From Actinomycetota bacterium (GTDB lineage Bacteria > Actinomycetota > Acidimicrobiia > Acidimicrobiales > Acidimicrobiaceae): a stretch of DNA of 37,905 nt. The notes beneath the pieces were generated by a model. It made no database searches. It was not told the DNA's origin and was given only the letters and a program-made list of their open reading frames with translations. Where the stretch lies: positions 1-37,905 of the forward strand of contig DAHXKX010000129.1 in the NCBI GenBank assembly GCA_027366165.1, read 5' to 3'. Numbering within the stretch: the stretch's first letter is position 1; the number at the start of each line of letters is the position of its first letter. A program made the translations under genes and the position numbers. Positions 1 through 8,799 of the stretch are shown here, in pieces.

Positions 1-315
1 CAGCGAACCTTTCAGTTCGTAGCTCACGGGGTAGGCTGGAGTTACTTTCAGCGGACCATCTACGTATATCGCAGAGAATGGGCAGGTGCGGAAGCACTGC
101 CTGCATCCAACGCAAAGCGAATCGTCTGCTACGGCAATCCAATTATCTGAGTCCAGCGACAGTGCACCTGATGGGCACCTGATGATGCACTCCTGACAGC
201 CGGCACAACGATCTTCTAGGATATGAACACTTGGTCCAGCGCCAGATGCTCGATTCGCTGGTTCAATTGGAGTTTGAATGCTAACCACTTTGATGTTCCC
301 TTCTTCCTCAGTCAC
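1..315 (-). CDS. Ferredoxin-type 4Fe-4S protein, C-terminus outside window
   Basis: Read on the minus strand from a GTG at 315, the frame is open to the window edge, so the C-terminus is missing. About 45 residues in come two complete 4Fe-4S motifs, CAGCQECIIRCP and CVGCRQCFRTCP, each of the form CxxCxxCxxxCP. This is the pattern of a two-cluster ferredoxin or an electron-transfer subunit of a membrane oxidoreductase. The start lies 11 bp after the stop of the NapH/NosR-like gene, so the two are very probably co-transcribed and this protein probably exchanges electrons with that membrane protein. No strong ribosome binding site is seen before the GTG, so the exact start is uncertain. The catalytic partner, if any, would lie outside the window. 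Confidence 0.75.
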   Translation of the reverse strand, partial: MTEEEGNIKVVSIQTPIEPANRASGAGPSVHILEDRCAGCQECIIRCPSGALSLDSDNWIAVADDSLCVGCRQCFRTCPFSAIYVDGPLKVTPAYPVSYELKGSL

Positions 316-326
316 TATGTCGCTGT

Positions 327-1862
327 CTAGGATGCTGCGTGCATCGGGATGTAAAGGATGCTTGCGAGTACACAGAGCGCCATGGCGAATACCATTGCCC
401 CGACCAATGCCGCCTTCGGACGGCGCGCATTCAGCTGAATATCAGTCTTGGCAATCTTGTAGGTTGCCCAGAGCGTGAGAGCGGTTCCGAGTCCCATGAT
501 TCCAACCTGGACCGTCACGATTCTTGGGTCAGTCAGCAGGTGCACCTTGTAGATACCCAGGTTTATGCCTAGAGGAGAGACGACTGCGGAAGGAACCCGC
601 ACAATGTGCTTGAAGAACTTGGGTAGCTGCCTTGCAAAGTAATCCATTCCCGTGATCGGAATTAGGGCGTAGGCGAAGGCGACGAACCAGGTGGTTTTCT
701 GGCCCACGATCTTTTTCAGGCCGCCCAGCTTCTGAACTCCCAAAACACCAAGCCAAATGATTCCGACTGCCAGGGAAATTCCTCCGAGGTAGTCAATCGG
801 GTTGGGGTAGTGGGGGAAATTGATTTGGGAGTTTAGCCAGTTATCAATTCCTCCAAACCAGCTCATAGCATTGTACTGCTGGTAAAGCACTAGGCCAAAG
901 AGTATCGCGACCGAGATTCCAATGTCGAAGCGCCTTCGTGTGGGTGCGATAACTGACGTCAGTGGCTTCTGTACGAAAAGTCCGATGTTGTCGGAAGGAC
1001 AAGACTTATAGCATTCAGAGCAAAGGCCACAGAATGAGTTCGAGTCTGCACTACCCGGCCAGGTGTACCATGGGCACCCAAAGCCGTCCTCGCCACCTCG
1101 CATGCAGTCCTTGGTCTTGCAGCTAAGACAAACGTCGCGGTCTTTCGTTCGGAATCCGGCGACGCTTCCCATCGCACCCGCAGTTGCAATCACCGAAGAA
1201 AGTGGGCAAAGGTATCGGCAAAATGTGCGCCTCTCAAACAGGAGGAAACTCAGTGTTGCGAACGCCACGATTGACAAGACCATGATTGAAGTAGCGATCG
1301 GTATGCCCGGGCCCGCGATGTTGAAGAACTCCTCGAAGAAGGTCAAAATTACAAAGACCACGGAAGAGATCAGCAGTCCGTGACCTGCCCAGGACTCTGG
1401 GAGTTTTTTGCCCAGTCCCAAAGACTTTTGAGTCCTTTGGAAAAGAGTTCTTCTCTGGATCCACTCCCCGAAACCACCAAAGGGACACATCGCGCACCAT
1501 GCGCGGCCGATTACGGCCATAAGCACGAACACTAAGGCGAACCAAAGGTACCAGGTGATTGCAGGACCGAAGTTTCTGCCTGGATCGGTAACACCGAAAA
1601 TTCCCGTGCCTATGACTATCCAAAAGATGATCTGATTCGGAAGAATCAAAAAGAACTGAAACTTCCTGTTGCTGAGCGACTTCTTGAGAAATCGTCCGAA
1701 CAGACGGTTTTCAGTCAAGTCCACCCCTGGGTCCGTCTTGACGAAGCGTTGCTTCAGACCTGTTGTTTGGGGATCCCTTAGTCTTATCGATGACAAGATG
1801 GGATTATTAAGTTCCGACTTTTTATCTGACCGTGTTTGAGTATCAATACTCTTCTGGGCCAT
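327..1862 (-). CDS. NapH/NosR-like membrane 4Fe-4S polyferredoxin
   Basis: A 511-residue membrane protein. Hydrophobic segments lie near residues 70-90, 102-120, 162-180, 190-209, 315-328, 360-378, 392-405, 448-467 and 485-506. Between them are the NapH/NosR-type cysteine motifs WCAMCP (C123, C126) and FCRYLCP (C215, C219). A cysteine-rich loop follows with C245, C248, C253 and C263, and a canonical 4Fe-4S motif CGLCSECYKSCP at C278-C288. Family members pass electrons from the quinol pool or a flavin to periplasmic or membrane reductases. This one is longer than NapH, with extra C-terminal membrane helices. It has a strong AGGAGG site at 1868-1873 before ATG 1862 and is followed by a ferredoxin. 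The divergent Rrf2 regulator suggests control by iron-sulfur or NO status. The substrate cannot be told from the sequence. Confidence 0.85.
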   Translation of the reverse strand: MAQKSIDTQTRSDKKSELNNPILSSIRLRDPQTTGLKQRFVKTDPGVDLTENRLFGRFLKKSLSNRKFQFFLILPNQIIFWIVIGTGIFGVTDPGRNFGPAITWYLWFALVFVLMAVIGRAWCAMCPFGGFGEWIQRRTLFQRTQKSLGLGKKLPESWAGHGLLISSVVFVILTFFEEFFNIAGPGIPIATSIMVLSIVAFATLSFLLFERRTFCRYLCPLSSVIATAGAMGSVAGFRTKDRDVCLSCKTKDCMRGGEDGFGCPWYTWPGSADSNSFCGLCSECYKSCPSDNIGLFVQKPLTSVIAPTRRRFDIGISVAILFGLVLYQQYNAMSWFGGIDNWLNSQINFPHYPNPIDYLGGISLAVGIIWLGVLGVQKLGGLKKIVGQKTTWFVAFAYALIPITGMDYFARQLPKFFKHIVRVPSAVVSPLGINLGIYKVHLLTDPRIVTVQVGIMGLGTALTLWATYKIAKTDIQLNARRPKAALVGAMVFAMALCVLASILYIPMHAAS

Positions 1863-1893
1863 TTCAGCCTCCTAGCGCCTCTAGTTAATTGTT

Positions 1894-1922
1894 ACTGTAG
1901 CGGTTAACGTAAAGTTAATCAA
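1894..1922 (-). promoter_or_regulatory. Candidate sigma-70-type promoter of the polyferredoxin operon
   Basis: On the minus strand there is a TTGATT (-35, 1917-1922), a 17-bp spacer and a TACAGT (-10, 1894-1899). This would start transcription about 25 nt before the ATG at 1862, just upstream of the AGGAGG site. Each hexamer matches four of six consensus positions. The element is overlapped by three copies of GTTAA, at 1884, 1903 and 1914, which could be regulator half-sites. Confidence 0.45.
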
Positions 1923-1938
1923 AACGGGTAAATAAAAA

Positions 1939-2024
1939 GTTTTTGACAATTTGGATTATTTACGTTTATCCAGCTAGAGGATGGTGCCTGTTAAGTCGGT
2001 TATGCCCGAGTTTTTGACAATTTG
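1939..2024. repeat. Pair of 15-bp direct repeats in the polyferredoxin/Rrf2 intergenic region
   Basis: The 15-mer gtttttgacaatttg occurs exactly at 1939-1953 and again at 2010-2024, 71 bp apart. Each copy contains TTGACA, a perfect -35 hexamer on the plus strand and a near match (TTGTCA) on the minus strand. Neither copy has a convincing -10 element at the right distance on the plus strand. They may be binding sites for the neighbouring Rrf2 regulator; this is inference from position only. Confidence 0.5.
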
Positions 2025-2745
2025 TAACTGTTTCCAGCGGGCGTCACGATAATTGAGTTGGTATGTGCGCTCATTCGCGATTATTTAAGGGTCAAATCGG
2101 AGGATGCCCGAACCAAAAATAGTCGGCGAGTTGCTGAAAGTCGGCCCGCAAATTGCAGAGTTGAAACTGATGCAGTCAATTTATTGAAATTACATGTTCG
2201 TATCGAGTCGATTTTCCAAGGAGCCACCGTGACACCGAGTTGTTCCTGCAGCGGATTGCCGTGATGCAAGAGATCGAGAAGCGCTAACGCTTTGAGATCC
2301 TGGCCTGTTGTCTCGTGGCGGGATGATCTGCCAATCCAAAATCCCGATATGCGCTGCGCGCGGTTCCGGTCACCCATCCCGCTGCTGAGACTTTCCGCCA
2401 CATTGTCCGAGAATAAATGTCTGTCCCCCATCCCGTTGATCGAGGAGATGCTGGCGACATAACATTTAGCTAGTTGCTTATTTATAGTTAAGCCGACTAT
2501 TTGCAGGCTATAATTTTAGACTTATTGTTATGCAGTTTTCAGAGGTACCAAGTTCTAATCAGATCCTGGTCAGTGCAAACCGGACTGCCGATGGATTGCT
2601 TTTCTAAAAGCGGGTTGCAGTGATCCCGATCCTGGGAAGTTCGGAGTGTTTCACTTCGAGTTGTGACGGAACGGCTGATGTGGCTGGTTTGAATGGATTG
2701 AGAGTGTTGTCATCAGTATTTTCATGTTGCGGATAGGTTTTTGAG
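2025..2745. other. Long gene-free stretch upstream of the Rrf2 gene
   Basis: No convincing gene is seen. The open frames here, including one of 116 codons on the minus strand at 2081-2431, have no recognisable domain and no good ribosome binding site. The 2200-2460 part has a different texture from the AT-rich flanks, with repeated CCATCCCG words near 2375 and 2430, and may be a decayed insertion, but I cannot name a family. The AT-rich part at 2455-2540 probably holds the promoter of the Rrf2 gene. Confidence 0.4.
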
Positions 2746-3708
2746 ATGAACCTTTCACTAAGTAAGAGAGCTGACTATGTGATCAAGGCGGGGATCGCAT
2801 TGGCACGCTCCTATGACGGAGATAGTTACCTCAAAGTGCGCCAGATCGCTGCTGAAATGGCGATCCCGAGGAGTTACACGCCACAGATCCTTGACGCGCT
2901 TATTCAGTGTCGATTGGTTGAATCCAGAGCTGGAAAGACTGGGGGTTACCGACTCACCAAGAATCCGGAGACAATCACCGTTCTCGAGCTTTTGGAAGCC
3001 GGCGAAGGTTTGCTGAAGTCTGACAGCTGTGCACTTGCGGATGGTCCATGCAGGTGGGACAACGTGTGTCCCATGCATGAGGTAATGTCCACCGCAGTAA
3101 CTCGTTTTCGAGAGACTATGGCAGGTGAGTCGCTTAGTGACTTGGCAAGCCGTGACCTTCTCCTCGAGCGCGGTGAACTTGGACTTCCAAGCAATCCACA
3201 CGTGCGCAAAGACAGGTTCAAGGAGTTCTCGGTAAAGAACTCCACGGTAATTGGACTACCGAGGCCGGCCGTGCTATCGAAGCTTCAGTCCGGAGAAGGC
3301 GAGTGGCTGTCCAAGCCGATGCTTTCCGCAATAAGGGAGGCAATTTCACAAGAGAGCCTCGAATATCTCTTTTCGGCGGATGTACTACAAAGCGCGGCAT
3401 TGGATGTCAACCTGGGTTACGTTCATGAGCAGGCTGCATACATAAACATACCGGTCACTTTCGAAGGGGTGAAGTCCCGACGGGAGATTCCGAGGTTTGT
3501 TGGGAACCTGTCGCTGGAATCCATCGAAGAGTCCAAGACGATTTGCGAGATAAATGGAAGGTTTGAATTCAACCTGGCGATTCCAGGCGGACCGGGAGGA
3601 CCCGACGCGCAAACCATGAGTTCGCTTCAAATCCAGCTCGACCTTCTCGCCGTACGGATATGCGACGACTTTCTTACGGACATATCGAGCCAAATCAGTT
3701 CAAGCTAG
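2746..3708 (+). CDS. Rrf2-family iron-sulfur regulator with C-terminal extension
   Basis: A 320-residue protein. Residues 1-140 are a clear Rrf2 winged-helix domain (LKVRQIAAEMAIPRSYTPQIL, then KTGGYRL). Three cysteines at C95, C102 and C108, with H111, match the cluster-binding layout of IscR and NsrR. Typical Rrf2 proteins have 130-170 residues; this one has about 165 more with no domain I recognise, containing a GGPGGPD turn and an amphipathic C-terminus. It stands divergent from the membrane polyferredoxin operon, so a role as its Fe-S, redox or NO-responsive regulator is likely but inferred. The ATG at 2746 has only a weak GGATAGG upstream, but starts exactly at the conserved N-terminus of the family. 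Confidence 0.85.
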   Translation: MNLSLSKRADYVIKAGIALARSYDGDSYLKVRQIAAEMAIPRSYTPQILDALIQCRLVESRAGKTGGYRLTKNPETITVLELLEAGEGLLKSDSCALADGPCRWDNVCPMHEVMSTAVTRFRETMAGESLSDLASRDLLLERGELGLPSNPHVRKDRFKEFSVKNSTVIGLPRPAVLSKLQSGEGEWLSKPMLSAIREAISQESLEYLFSADVLQSAALDVNLGYVHEQAAYINIPVTFEGVKSRREIPRFVGNLSLESIEESKTICEINGRFEFNLAIPGGPGGPDAQTMSSLQIQLDLLAVRICDDFLTDISSQISSS

Positions 3709-3943
3709 AAGCAGAGCTTTCGTTCTGATAGCGCCTTTAACCTCCTTTCTCGGTTAGCCGAGGTGACCACTGCTCCTAGACGCTGTTTCTCCACCTTGAT
3801 GGATTGACCATTACTTCTCTGACTTTTCCGGACGGGTACTGTGAGTCGAGCCATGAGCAAAACGCCGAGACCGAATAGGGAGGTTCATCACCCGCGGTGA
3901 GCCGTCTTGGGTCTAGGCGGTATCTGAGGCTCCAGGGCGAAGA

Positions 3944-5311
3944 TCAGGCCTTTGCTGAGGTGAGCTTAGATGTATCTTTTTCGAAGGCCCCAATAATAAG
4001 CCCAGCTACTACGAATGAACCCGCCATGGTGAGGAAAGCCGCCTTGAAGCCAAACGTGGTTATGACGAAGCCAAGTGCGGTGATCCACAAGGCTCCTACG
4101 GACTGCGAAATCGCAAAGTAGGCTCCGAAGGCTTTTCTTGCATCCACCCCGTGCATCACGTCCGAGAAGAGCGCCTGACGAATCGGCTGTTCTGAATAGC
4201 TGAAGATGCCAACCAGGAATCCCATCATCCCCACGATTATCGGCGTTGTTCCGATAAGAACGAATCCCACCAGTGAGGCAGCGCCAAAAACATAGAGGGT
4301 CAGCAAGACTGGTCTGCGGCCAAATCTATCAGACAGGTGACCGCCGATCCCGGGACCTCCTAAGGCTCCAATTGATACCATTGTTACAAGCACGCCGATC
4401 GTGAGTGGAGACATGTGAAGGCCACTGCGGAGGTATGCGGGAATATACACGGCCAAGACACCAAGTCCACGGCCGGCGCCAGATATCATTCCTGCGCCCA
4501 GGACCGCCTTCGCCTCACGACGCCTAAGGGCCTCGAGGAGTGACCCGTCAGCCTTCTTAGTTTCCTCTGCAGGTGCCTTCTTCTTTTCGGGGTTGGCAGA
4601 GTTACTGTTGCGCTTTGACACGTAGCCTGGATTGTGAACTGATGTCCATGTGAGAAGAGATGCGAGCGCTGTAAGTCCGGCCATCGTTAGCAATGCGGGT
4701 CGCCAACCATAGTAGGCGATTATCACTGAGGTGATGAGTGGAGCCAGCAGGGTGCCCAAGCTCCCGCCTGTGGTGTGCATTGCTAGCACGAATCCCCTGC
4801 GGTGAGGGACTCTCTCTGTGAGGTGGGCGCTTCCAACCGGGTGTTGAGGCCAGCTGACCAAGGTGCCAAATATCCTGGCGGCTCCAAAGAGGAAGATGCC
4901 CGGTGATACTGCCGCAATCAAAAGAGAGAGGGCCATGCCGATGTTCTGGCTGCCCAGCAGCACCTTTGTTGAGTATTTCTTTACGATGCCGGCAAGTCCC
5001 TGCAAGAGGCCACCAACGATGCCCGCTCCACCGAGGATGACTCCGAGCACCGCATAGGATACGTGAAAATCAGCAAGAACGAACGGATAGGCGACTCCCA
5101 GGGCGGCGACATATCCGTGCTGGATTGTGTGAGAAAAAGACACCACAGCCACCTGTACACGGTCTCCGGGATTCCATCCGCTTCCATTGGCGGTTACCGG
5201 CGCCTTTTTTGGCGAGACCGCATCTTCTTGATCGGCTGCCTGGTTGGGTCCACCCGGATCCATCGTCTTTTCCGTTTCAGAACTCACAGAACCTACTCGT
5301 TTCCTTGTCAT
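3944..5311 (-). CDS. MFS transporter
   Basis: A major facilitator superfamily protein of about 455 residues with twelve predicted membrane helices in two halves. The halves are joined by a polar, Lys/Glu-rich central loop. The second half has the loop motif GGHLSDRFGRRPV, equivalent to the MFS G-x-x-x-D-R-x-G-R-R signature. The first 50 residues are polar and poorly conserved. I chose ATG 5311 (MTRKRVG...) over an in-frame TTG at 5380, but neither has a good ribosome binding site. The gene is monocistronic. The substrate is unknown; the overall look is that of a drug or organic-anion permease, but this cannot be decided from sequence alone. Confidence 0.85.
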   Translation of the reverse strand: MTRKRVGSVSSETEKTMDPGGPNQAADQEDAVSPKKAPVTANGSGWNPGDRVQVAVVSFSHTIQHGYVAALGVAYPFVLADFHVSYAVLGVILGGAGIVGGLLQGLAGIVKKYSTKVLLGSQNIGMALSLLIAAVSPGIFLFGAARIFGTLVSWPQHPVGSAHLTERVPHRRGFVLAMHTTGGSLGTLLAPLITSVIIAYYGWRPALLTMAGLTALASLLTWTSVHNPGYVSKRNSNSANPEKKKAPAEETKKADGSLLEALRRREAKAVLGAGMISGAGRGLGVLAVYIPAYLRSGLHMSPLTIGVLVTMVSIGALGGPGIGGHLSDRFGRRPVLLTLYVFGAASLVGFVLIGTTPIIVGMMGFLVGIFSYSEQPIRQALFSDVMHGVDARKAFGAYFAISQSVGALWITALGFVITTFGFKAAFLTMAGSFVVAGLIIGAFEKDTSKLTSAKA

Positions 5312-5593
5312 GCCAAAGTGAAGGAGAACCTTCGACGCTCCGGCTAACCCCCAAAAAGCTCGCAAAACTGAGCGTGGCAACGTGATCGCTGAAGATCATC
5401 ACTCATAAATCACACGCAAAGGCAGGCGTGCAATGTGTACCAGCGCCGGCCATGTTCAGCTTACTAACTTTGGGCGGCACGTGCTAGACAATTCCCTGGT
5501 TTGGTACTACCTTTTGCAGATTGTGGCCGTGCAACCCTGATTCTCTAACTATTAATACTTATTCGGATCTGCCGCATTAGCCTGGGGTTCAAG

Positions 5594-7015
5594 GTGACAA
5601 TCGATCGTTTTGAAAAAGTAATCAGCATATCCAGGCCGTTGGCCGATCTCTTCATCGCGAAGGATAAGACGCTTTATCTCGTGGGCGGAGCTGTAAGGGA
5701 TCTTTTTTTGGCGGGCGACGACGCCAACGCGGCTGAATCGGAAGTCCATGAATTGGATGGGCCGAAATACGACCTGGACTTTACCACCGATGCTCTTCCA
5801 GATGAGATCGAAGACATCGTGGCACCCCATTCCCAGGCAATGTGGGTTCAAGGCAAGCGGTTCGGGACAGTTGGGGTCCAAATGGGGGGCTACAAGTTTG
5901 AAATAACCACCAACAGAGCCGAGGTCTATCATTTCGGATCGCGCAAGCCGAAAGTGACTTACAGCGATGAAATCGAAGTAGACCTCTCCAGGAGAGACTT
6001 CACAATAAATGCGATGGCCCTGTCACTCCACACCACGGTGCCAGAGATGGTGGATCCATATGGCGGCCTTGATGACCTGGTAAATAAGAGGTTGGTGACT
6101 CCGCTTTCACCAGAGATTTCATTCTCCGAAGATCCCCTGAGAATGCTTCGGGCGGCACGATTTATAGCGAAAATCTCACTGGTGCCGGTGCCGGAGCTGG
6201 TTGATGCCGTGATGTCTATGCATGACCGGCTTTCCATAGTTTCTGTTGAACGGATTCGCGATGAGTTTGACAAGCTTCTGATCACGGAGAAGCCAAGCCA
6301 GGGTCTTGAGTTCATGGTAAAGACGGGATTGGCAGCTGAATTCATTCCGGAGCTGCCGGCATTGGAGCTCGAGCAAGACCCAATACATCGGCACAAGGAC
6401 GTGCTGGCGCACACGATTGCGGTAGTGGATAAGACCTCTCCGGATCGAATGCTCCGTCTTGCGGCTTTGTTCCACGACGTGGGAAAGCCCAGGACTAAAC
6501 AGATAACCCCTCAAGGTGTGACCTTCTATCATCACGATGTGGTCGGCGCGAAAATGACCAGAGAGCGAATGCGCGCGTTGAAGTACTCGGTGCAGGACAT
6601 CGCTGACGTTTCAGATCTTGTGTTCCTTCACCTGAGGTTCCACACATATCAGGCCGGATGGACCGATAGTGCGGTTAGACGATACGTGCGCGATGCCGGC
6701 CCTCTCCTCGAGCGATTAAACGAGCTGACCCTCTGCGATAGCACAACCAGAAATATGAACAAGGTACTGGCGCTGCAGGAGCGTATGGCCGATTTGAAGG
6801 TTCGCATCGCGCAGCTCAGGGAAAAGGAGGAGCTTGGTTCCATCCGTCCTGAGATCAATGGGGATGAAGTGATGAAGCTTCTGAAGATACCACCCTCACA
6901 GTTAGTGGGCGAGGCGCTCGACTTTCTTATGGAGATCCGGCTCGAAGAGGGGATTATTGGAAAAGCTAATGCGACGGAGCGCCTTCTCGAGTGGTGGAAC
7001 AAGAGGGCAATATGA
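5594..7015 (+). CDS. cca: CCA tRNA nucleotidyltransferase with HD domain
   Basis: A 473-residue tRNA nucleotidyltransferase that adds or repairs the 3' CCA end of tRNA. The N-terminal class II nucleotidyltransferase domain shows LVGGAVRD (residues 29-36), the metal-binding DLD at 60-62 and the RRDFTINAMA motif. The LVDPYGGLDDL and EDPLRMLRAARF motifs follow. A C-terminal HD domain has H294-D295 in ALFHDVGKPR, as in the actinobacterial PcnA/Cca group. Length is usual for this group. The start is GTG 5594, since the next in-frame starts would cut the N-terminal helix. It is convergent with the methyltransferase gene, 44 bp away. Confidence 0.92.
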   Translation: MTIDRFEKVISISRPLADLFIAKDKTLYLVGGAVRDLFLAGDDANAAESEVHELDGPKYDLDFTTDALPDEIEDIVAPHSQAMWVQGKRFGTVGVQMGGYKFEITTNRAEVYHFGSRKPKVTYSDEIEVDLSRRDFTINAMALSLHTTVPEMVDPYGGLDDLVNKRLVTPLSPEISFSEDPLRMLRAARFIAKISLVPVPELVDAVMSMHDRLSIVSVERIRDEFDKLLITEKPSQGLEFMVKTGLAAEFIPELPALELEQDPIHRHKDVLAHTIAVVDKTSPDRMLRLAALFHDVGKPRTKQITPQGVTFYHHDVVGAKMTRERMRALKYSVQDIADVSDLVFLHLRFHTYQAGWTDSAVRRYVRDAGPLLERLNELTLCDSTTRNMNKVLALQERMADLKVRIAQLREKEELGSIRPEINGDEVMKLLKIPPSQLVGEALDFLMEIRLEEGIIGKANATERLLEWWNKRAI

Positions 7016-7059
7016 CCGGATAAGTCCCGCAGAGACCCGACCTATTAATGTAGGTGACG

Positions 7060-7698
7060 TCAATATTTTCTTGCTCTAATTAGCAGTGCTGTGGGGTCGC
7101 CGGAGCTTTCGCTTCGATTCCCTTCGGGAATCTCAAGGAGTTGGTCCACTCCAAGTCCCGCACGCTTCAACTCTGAGAACACCTCGCCAAATGAGACCAA
7201 CCGCAGCTTTTCTGGGAGCGGAACTGGGAAATCGATGCTCAACTTTTCGCGGTCTACCACTTCTTTTGATCGGTACCGAATCCGCTCGGACGACGTGGGC
7301 AGTTGATGATTCATGAATGCCATTGGATGCACGAGGCCAAATATCAACGTACCCTGGTTTCTGAGGACCCTATGGATCTGCCGGAATAGCCGGGCGGAAT
7401 CCCCGGCTCCGGCGAAGGCGATGACACTGAATGCGATGTCGATCGACTCAGCCGGGCAAAATGCGAGGTCCGCAAGTTTGCTTTGACGGACTTCGAACTT
7501 AATTTCGTTGAATTGCTCACTGCTCCTAAGTTTGGCGACCTTTTCTGGCGACTCCTCCACCAGAATTGGCGATGCCCCCAGGGTCACAAGTCTGGTGGAA
7601 AGGCATGTTCTGGCGATTCCCAGCTCGAGGACCTTCTTCCCCCTTATTTCGCCCAATTGACGAATAACCTCTTGAGTTAGAAAATCGACAGACTCCAC
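7060..7698 (-). CDS. Class I SAM-dependent methyltransferase, substrate unknown
   Basis: A 212-residue protein with a Rossmann methyltransferase fold. Motif I is degenerate (KKVLELGIARTCLS, residues 21-34), followed by an acidic strand end at VEES and a later hydrophobic strand GTLIFGLVHPMAF typical of Methyltransf_11 proteins. The GTG start at 7698 is 8 bp after the ino1 stop. Its ribosome binding site TAAGGAG overlaps that stop, so it is translated from the same message as ino1 and the PadR regulator. The missing glycines of motif I make activity less certain. A role in inositol or phosphatidylinositol-lipid metabolism is suggested only by the operon. Confidence 0.75.
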   Translation of the reverse strand: MESVDFLTQEVIRQLGEIRGKKVLELGIARTCLSTRLVTLGASPILVEESPEKVAKLRSSEQFNEIKFEVRQSKLADLAFCPAESIDIAFSVIAFAGAGDSARLFRQIHRVLRNQGTLIFGLVHPMAFMNHQLPTSSERIRYRSKEVVDREKLSIDFPVPLPEKLRLVSFGEVFSELKRAGLGVDQLLEIPEGNRSESSGDPTALLIRARKY

Positions 7699-7706
7699 TC
7701 GACTCC

Positions 7707-8777
7707 TTAGCCATTTGATGCAAAGGCACTTACCATTTCCTGCGCGACCTGGTCGCGGTACTGGACTGGCGGAGACTTCATGAAGTAGGCCGATGGGCCT
7801 AGCAGCGGTCCACCGATTCCACGGTCAAGCGCGATCTTCGCACACCTCAGTGCATCGATAATAACCCCTGCAGAATTGGGTGAGTCCCACACTTCCAGTT
7901 TTAATTCGATGTTCAGTGGTACATCGCCAAAGTTGCGTCCCTCAAGCCGAATATATGCCCATTTACGGTCTTCGAGCCAGGCCACATGGTCGGAGGGGCC
8001 TATGTGGACGTTGTTTGATTCGATACCGTTGTCGATTTGGGAGGTGACCGCCTGAGTCTTCGAGATCTTCTTGGACTCCAGCCTCTCCCGCTCCAGCATG
8101 TTCTTGAAGTCCATGTTTCCGCCAACGTTCAACTGGTAGGTTCGATCCAGTACCAGACCGCGGTCTTCGAACAGTCTGGCAAGGACACGGTGAAGAATCG
8201 TCGCGCCAACCTGGCTCTTTATGTCATCGCCAACAATTGGGACTCCTGCGTCGGTGAACTTCTTAGCCCACTCTGGATCAGATGCGATGAAGACCGGAAT
8301 CGCGTTGACGAATGCCACCTTGGCGTCTATTGCAGCTTGAGCGTAGAACTTCTGTGCCGCCTCAGATCCGACAGGGAGGTAACTGACCAGAACGTCAATG
8401 TTTGCGTCCTTCATTGTCTGCGCTACATCCACAGGAGTTTCGGGCGACTCCTCGATGGTCTGCCGGTAGTACTTTCCGAGTCCGTCGAGGGTTGGTCCTC
8501 TAAGCACCGTGACTCCAGTGTGGTCGACATTGGCAAACTTGATGGTGTTGTTCTGGCCCGAGAATATCGCTTTGCTAAGATCGGTTCCAACCTTTGTAGC
8601 GTCAACATCAAAGGCCAAAGCCACTTCGATATCTCGGACGTGGTAGTTGCCCAAGACGACATGCATCAAACCCGGCACAGACTCTTGAGGGTCCGCATTC
8701 CTGTAATACTCAATTCCCTGGATCAATGAGCTGGCACAGTTGCCTACACCTGCGATTGCTACCCTTATCTTGCCCAC
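7707..8777 (-). CDS. ino1: Inositol-3-phosphate synthase
   Basis: A 356-residue protein of the short prokaryotic myo-inositol-1-phosphate synthase group. It converts glucose 6-phosphate to inositol 3-phosphate with bound NAD. The N-terminal NAD-binding motif is [12 protein letters not shown] (residues 10-21). Further on are [23 protein letters not shown] and [12 protein letters not shown], all typical of the family. The start is GTG 8777 with GGAAGGTG upstream. In actinobacteria the product feeds phosphatidylinositol and mycothiol synthesis. It lies 22 bp after the PadR gene and 8 bp before a methyltransferase gene on the same strand, forming a three-gene operon probably autoregulated by the PadR protein. 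Confidence 0.95.
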   Translation of the reverse strand: MGKIRVAIAGVGNCASSLIQGIEYYRNADPQESVPGLMHVVLGNYHVRDIEVALAFDVDATKVGTDLSKAIFSGQNNTIKFANVDHTGVTVLRGPTLDGLGKYYRQTIEESPETPVDVAQTMKDANIDVLVSYLPVGSEAAQKFYAQAAIDAKVAFVNAIPVFIASDPEWAKKFTDAGVPIVGDDIKSQVGATILHRVLARLFEDRGLVLDRTYQLNVGGNMDFKNMLERERLESKKISKTQAVTSQIDNGIESNNVHIGPSDHVAWLEDRKWAYIRLEGRNFGDVPLNIELKLEVWDSPNSAGVIIDALRCAKIALDRGIGGPLLGPSAYFMKSPPVQYRDQVAQEMVSAFASNG

Positions 8778-8799
8778 TTGTATATCACCTTCCTTAGTG

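Noticed and set aside
2081-2431. 116-codon minus-strand frame with IS-like texture
   Set aside because: No domain, ribosome binding site or terminal repeats could be shown; kept only as a possible decayed insertion within a gene-free stretch.
3746-3763. Small hairpin CTCGG-TTAG-CCGAG after the Rrf2 gene
   Set aside because: Only 5 bp and without a T tract, so not called a terminator.
8037-8729. Long 230-codon frame antisense to ino1
   Set aside because: It is a shadow of the clear ino1 reading frame, with no domain of its own.
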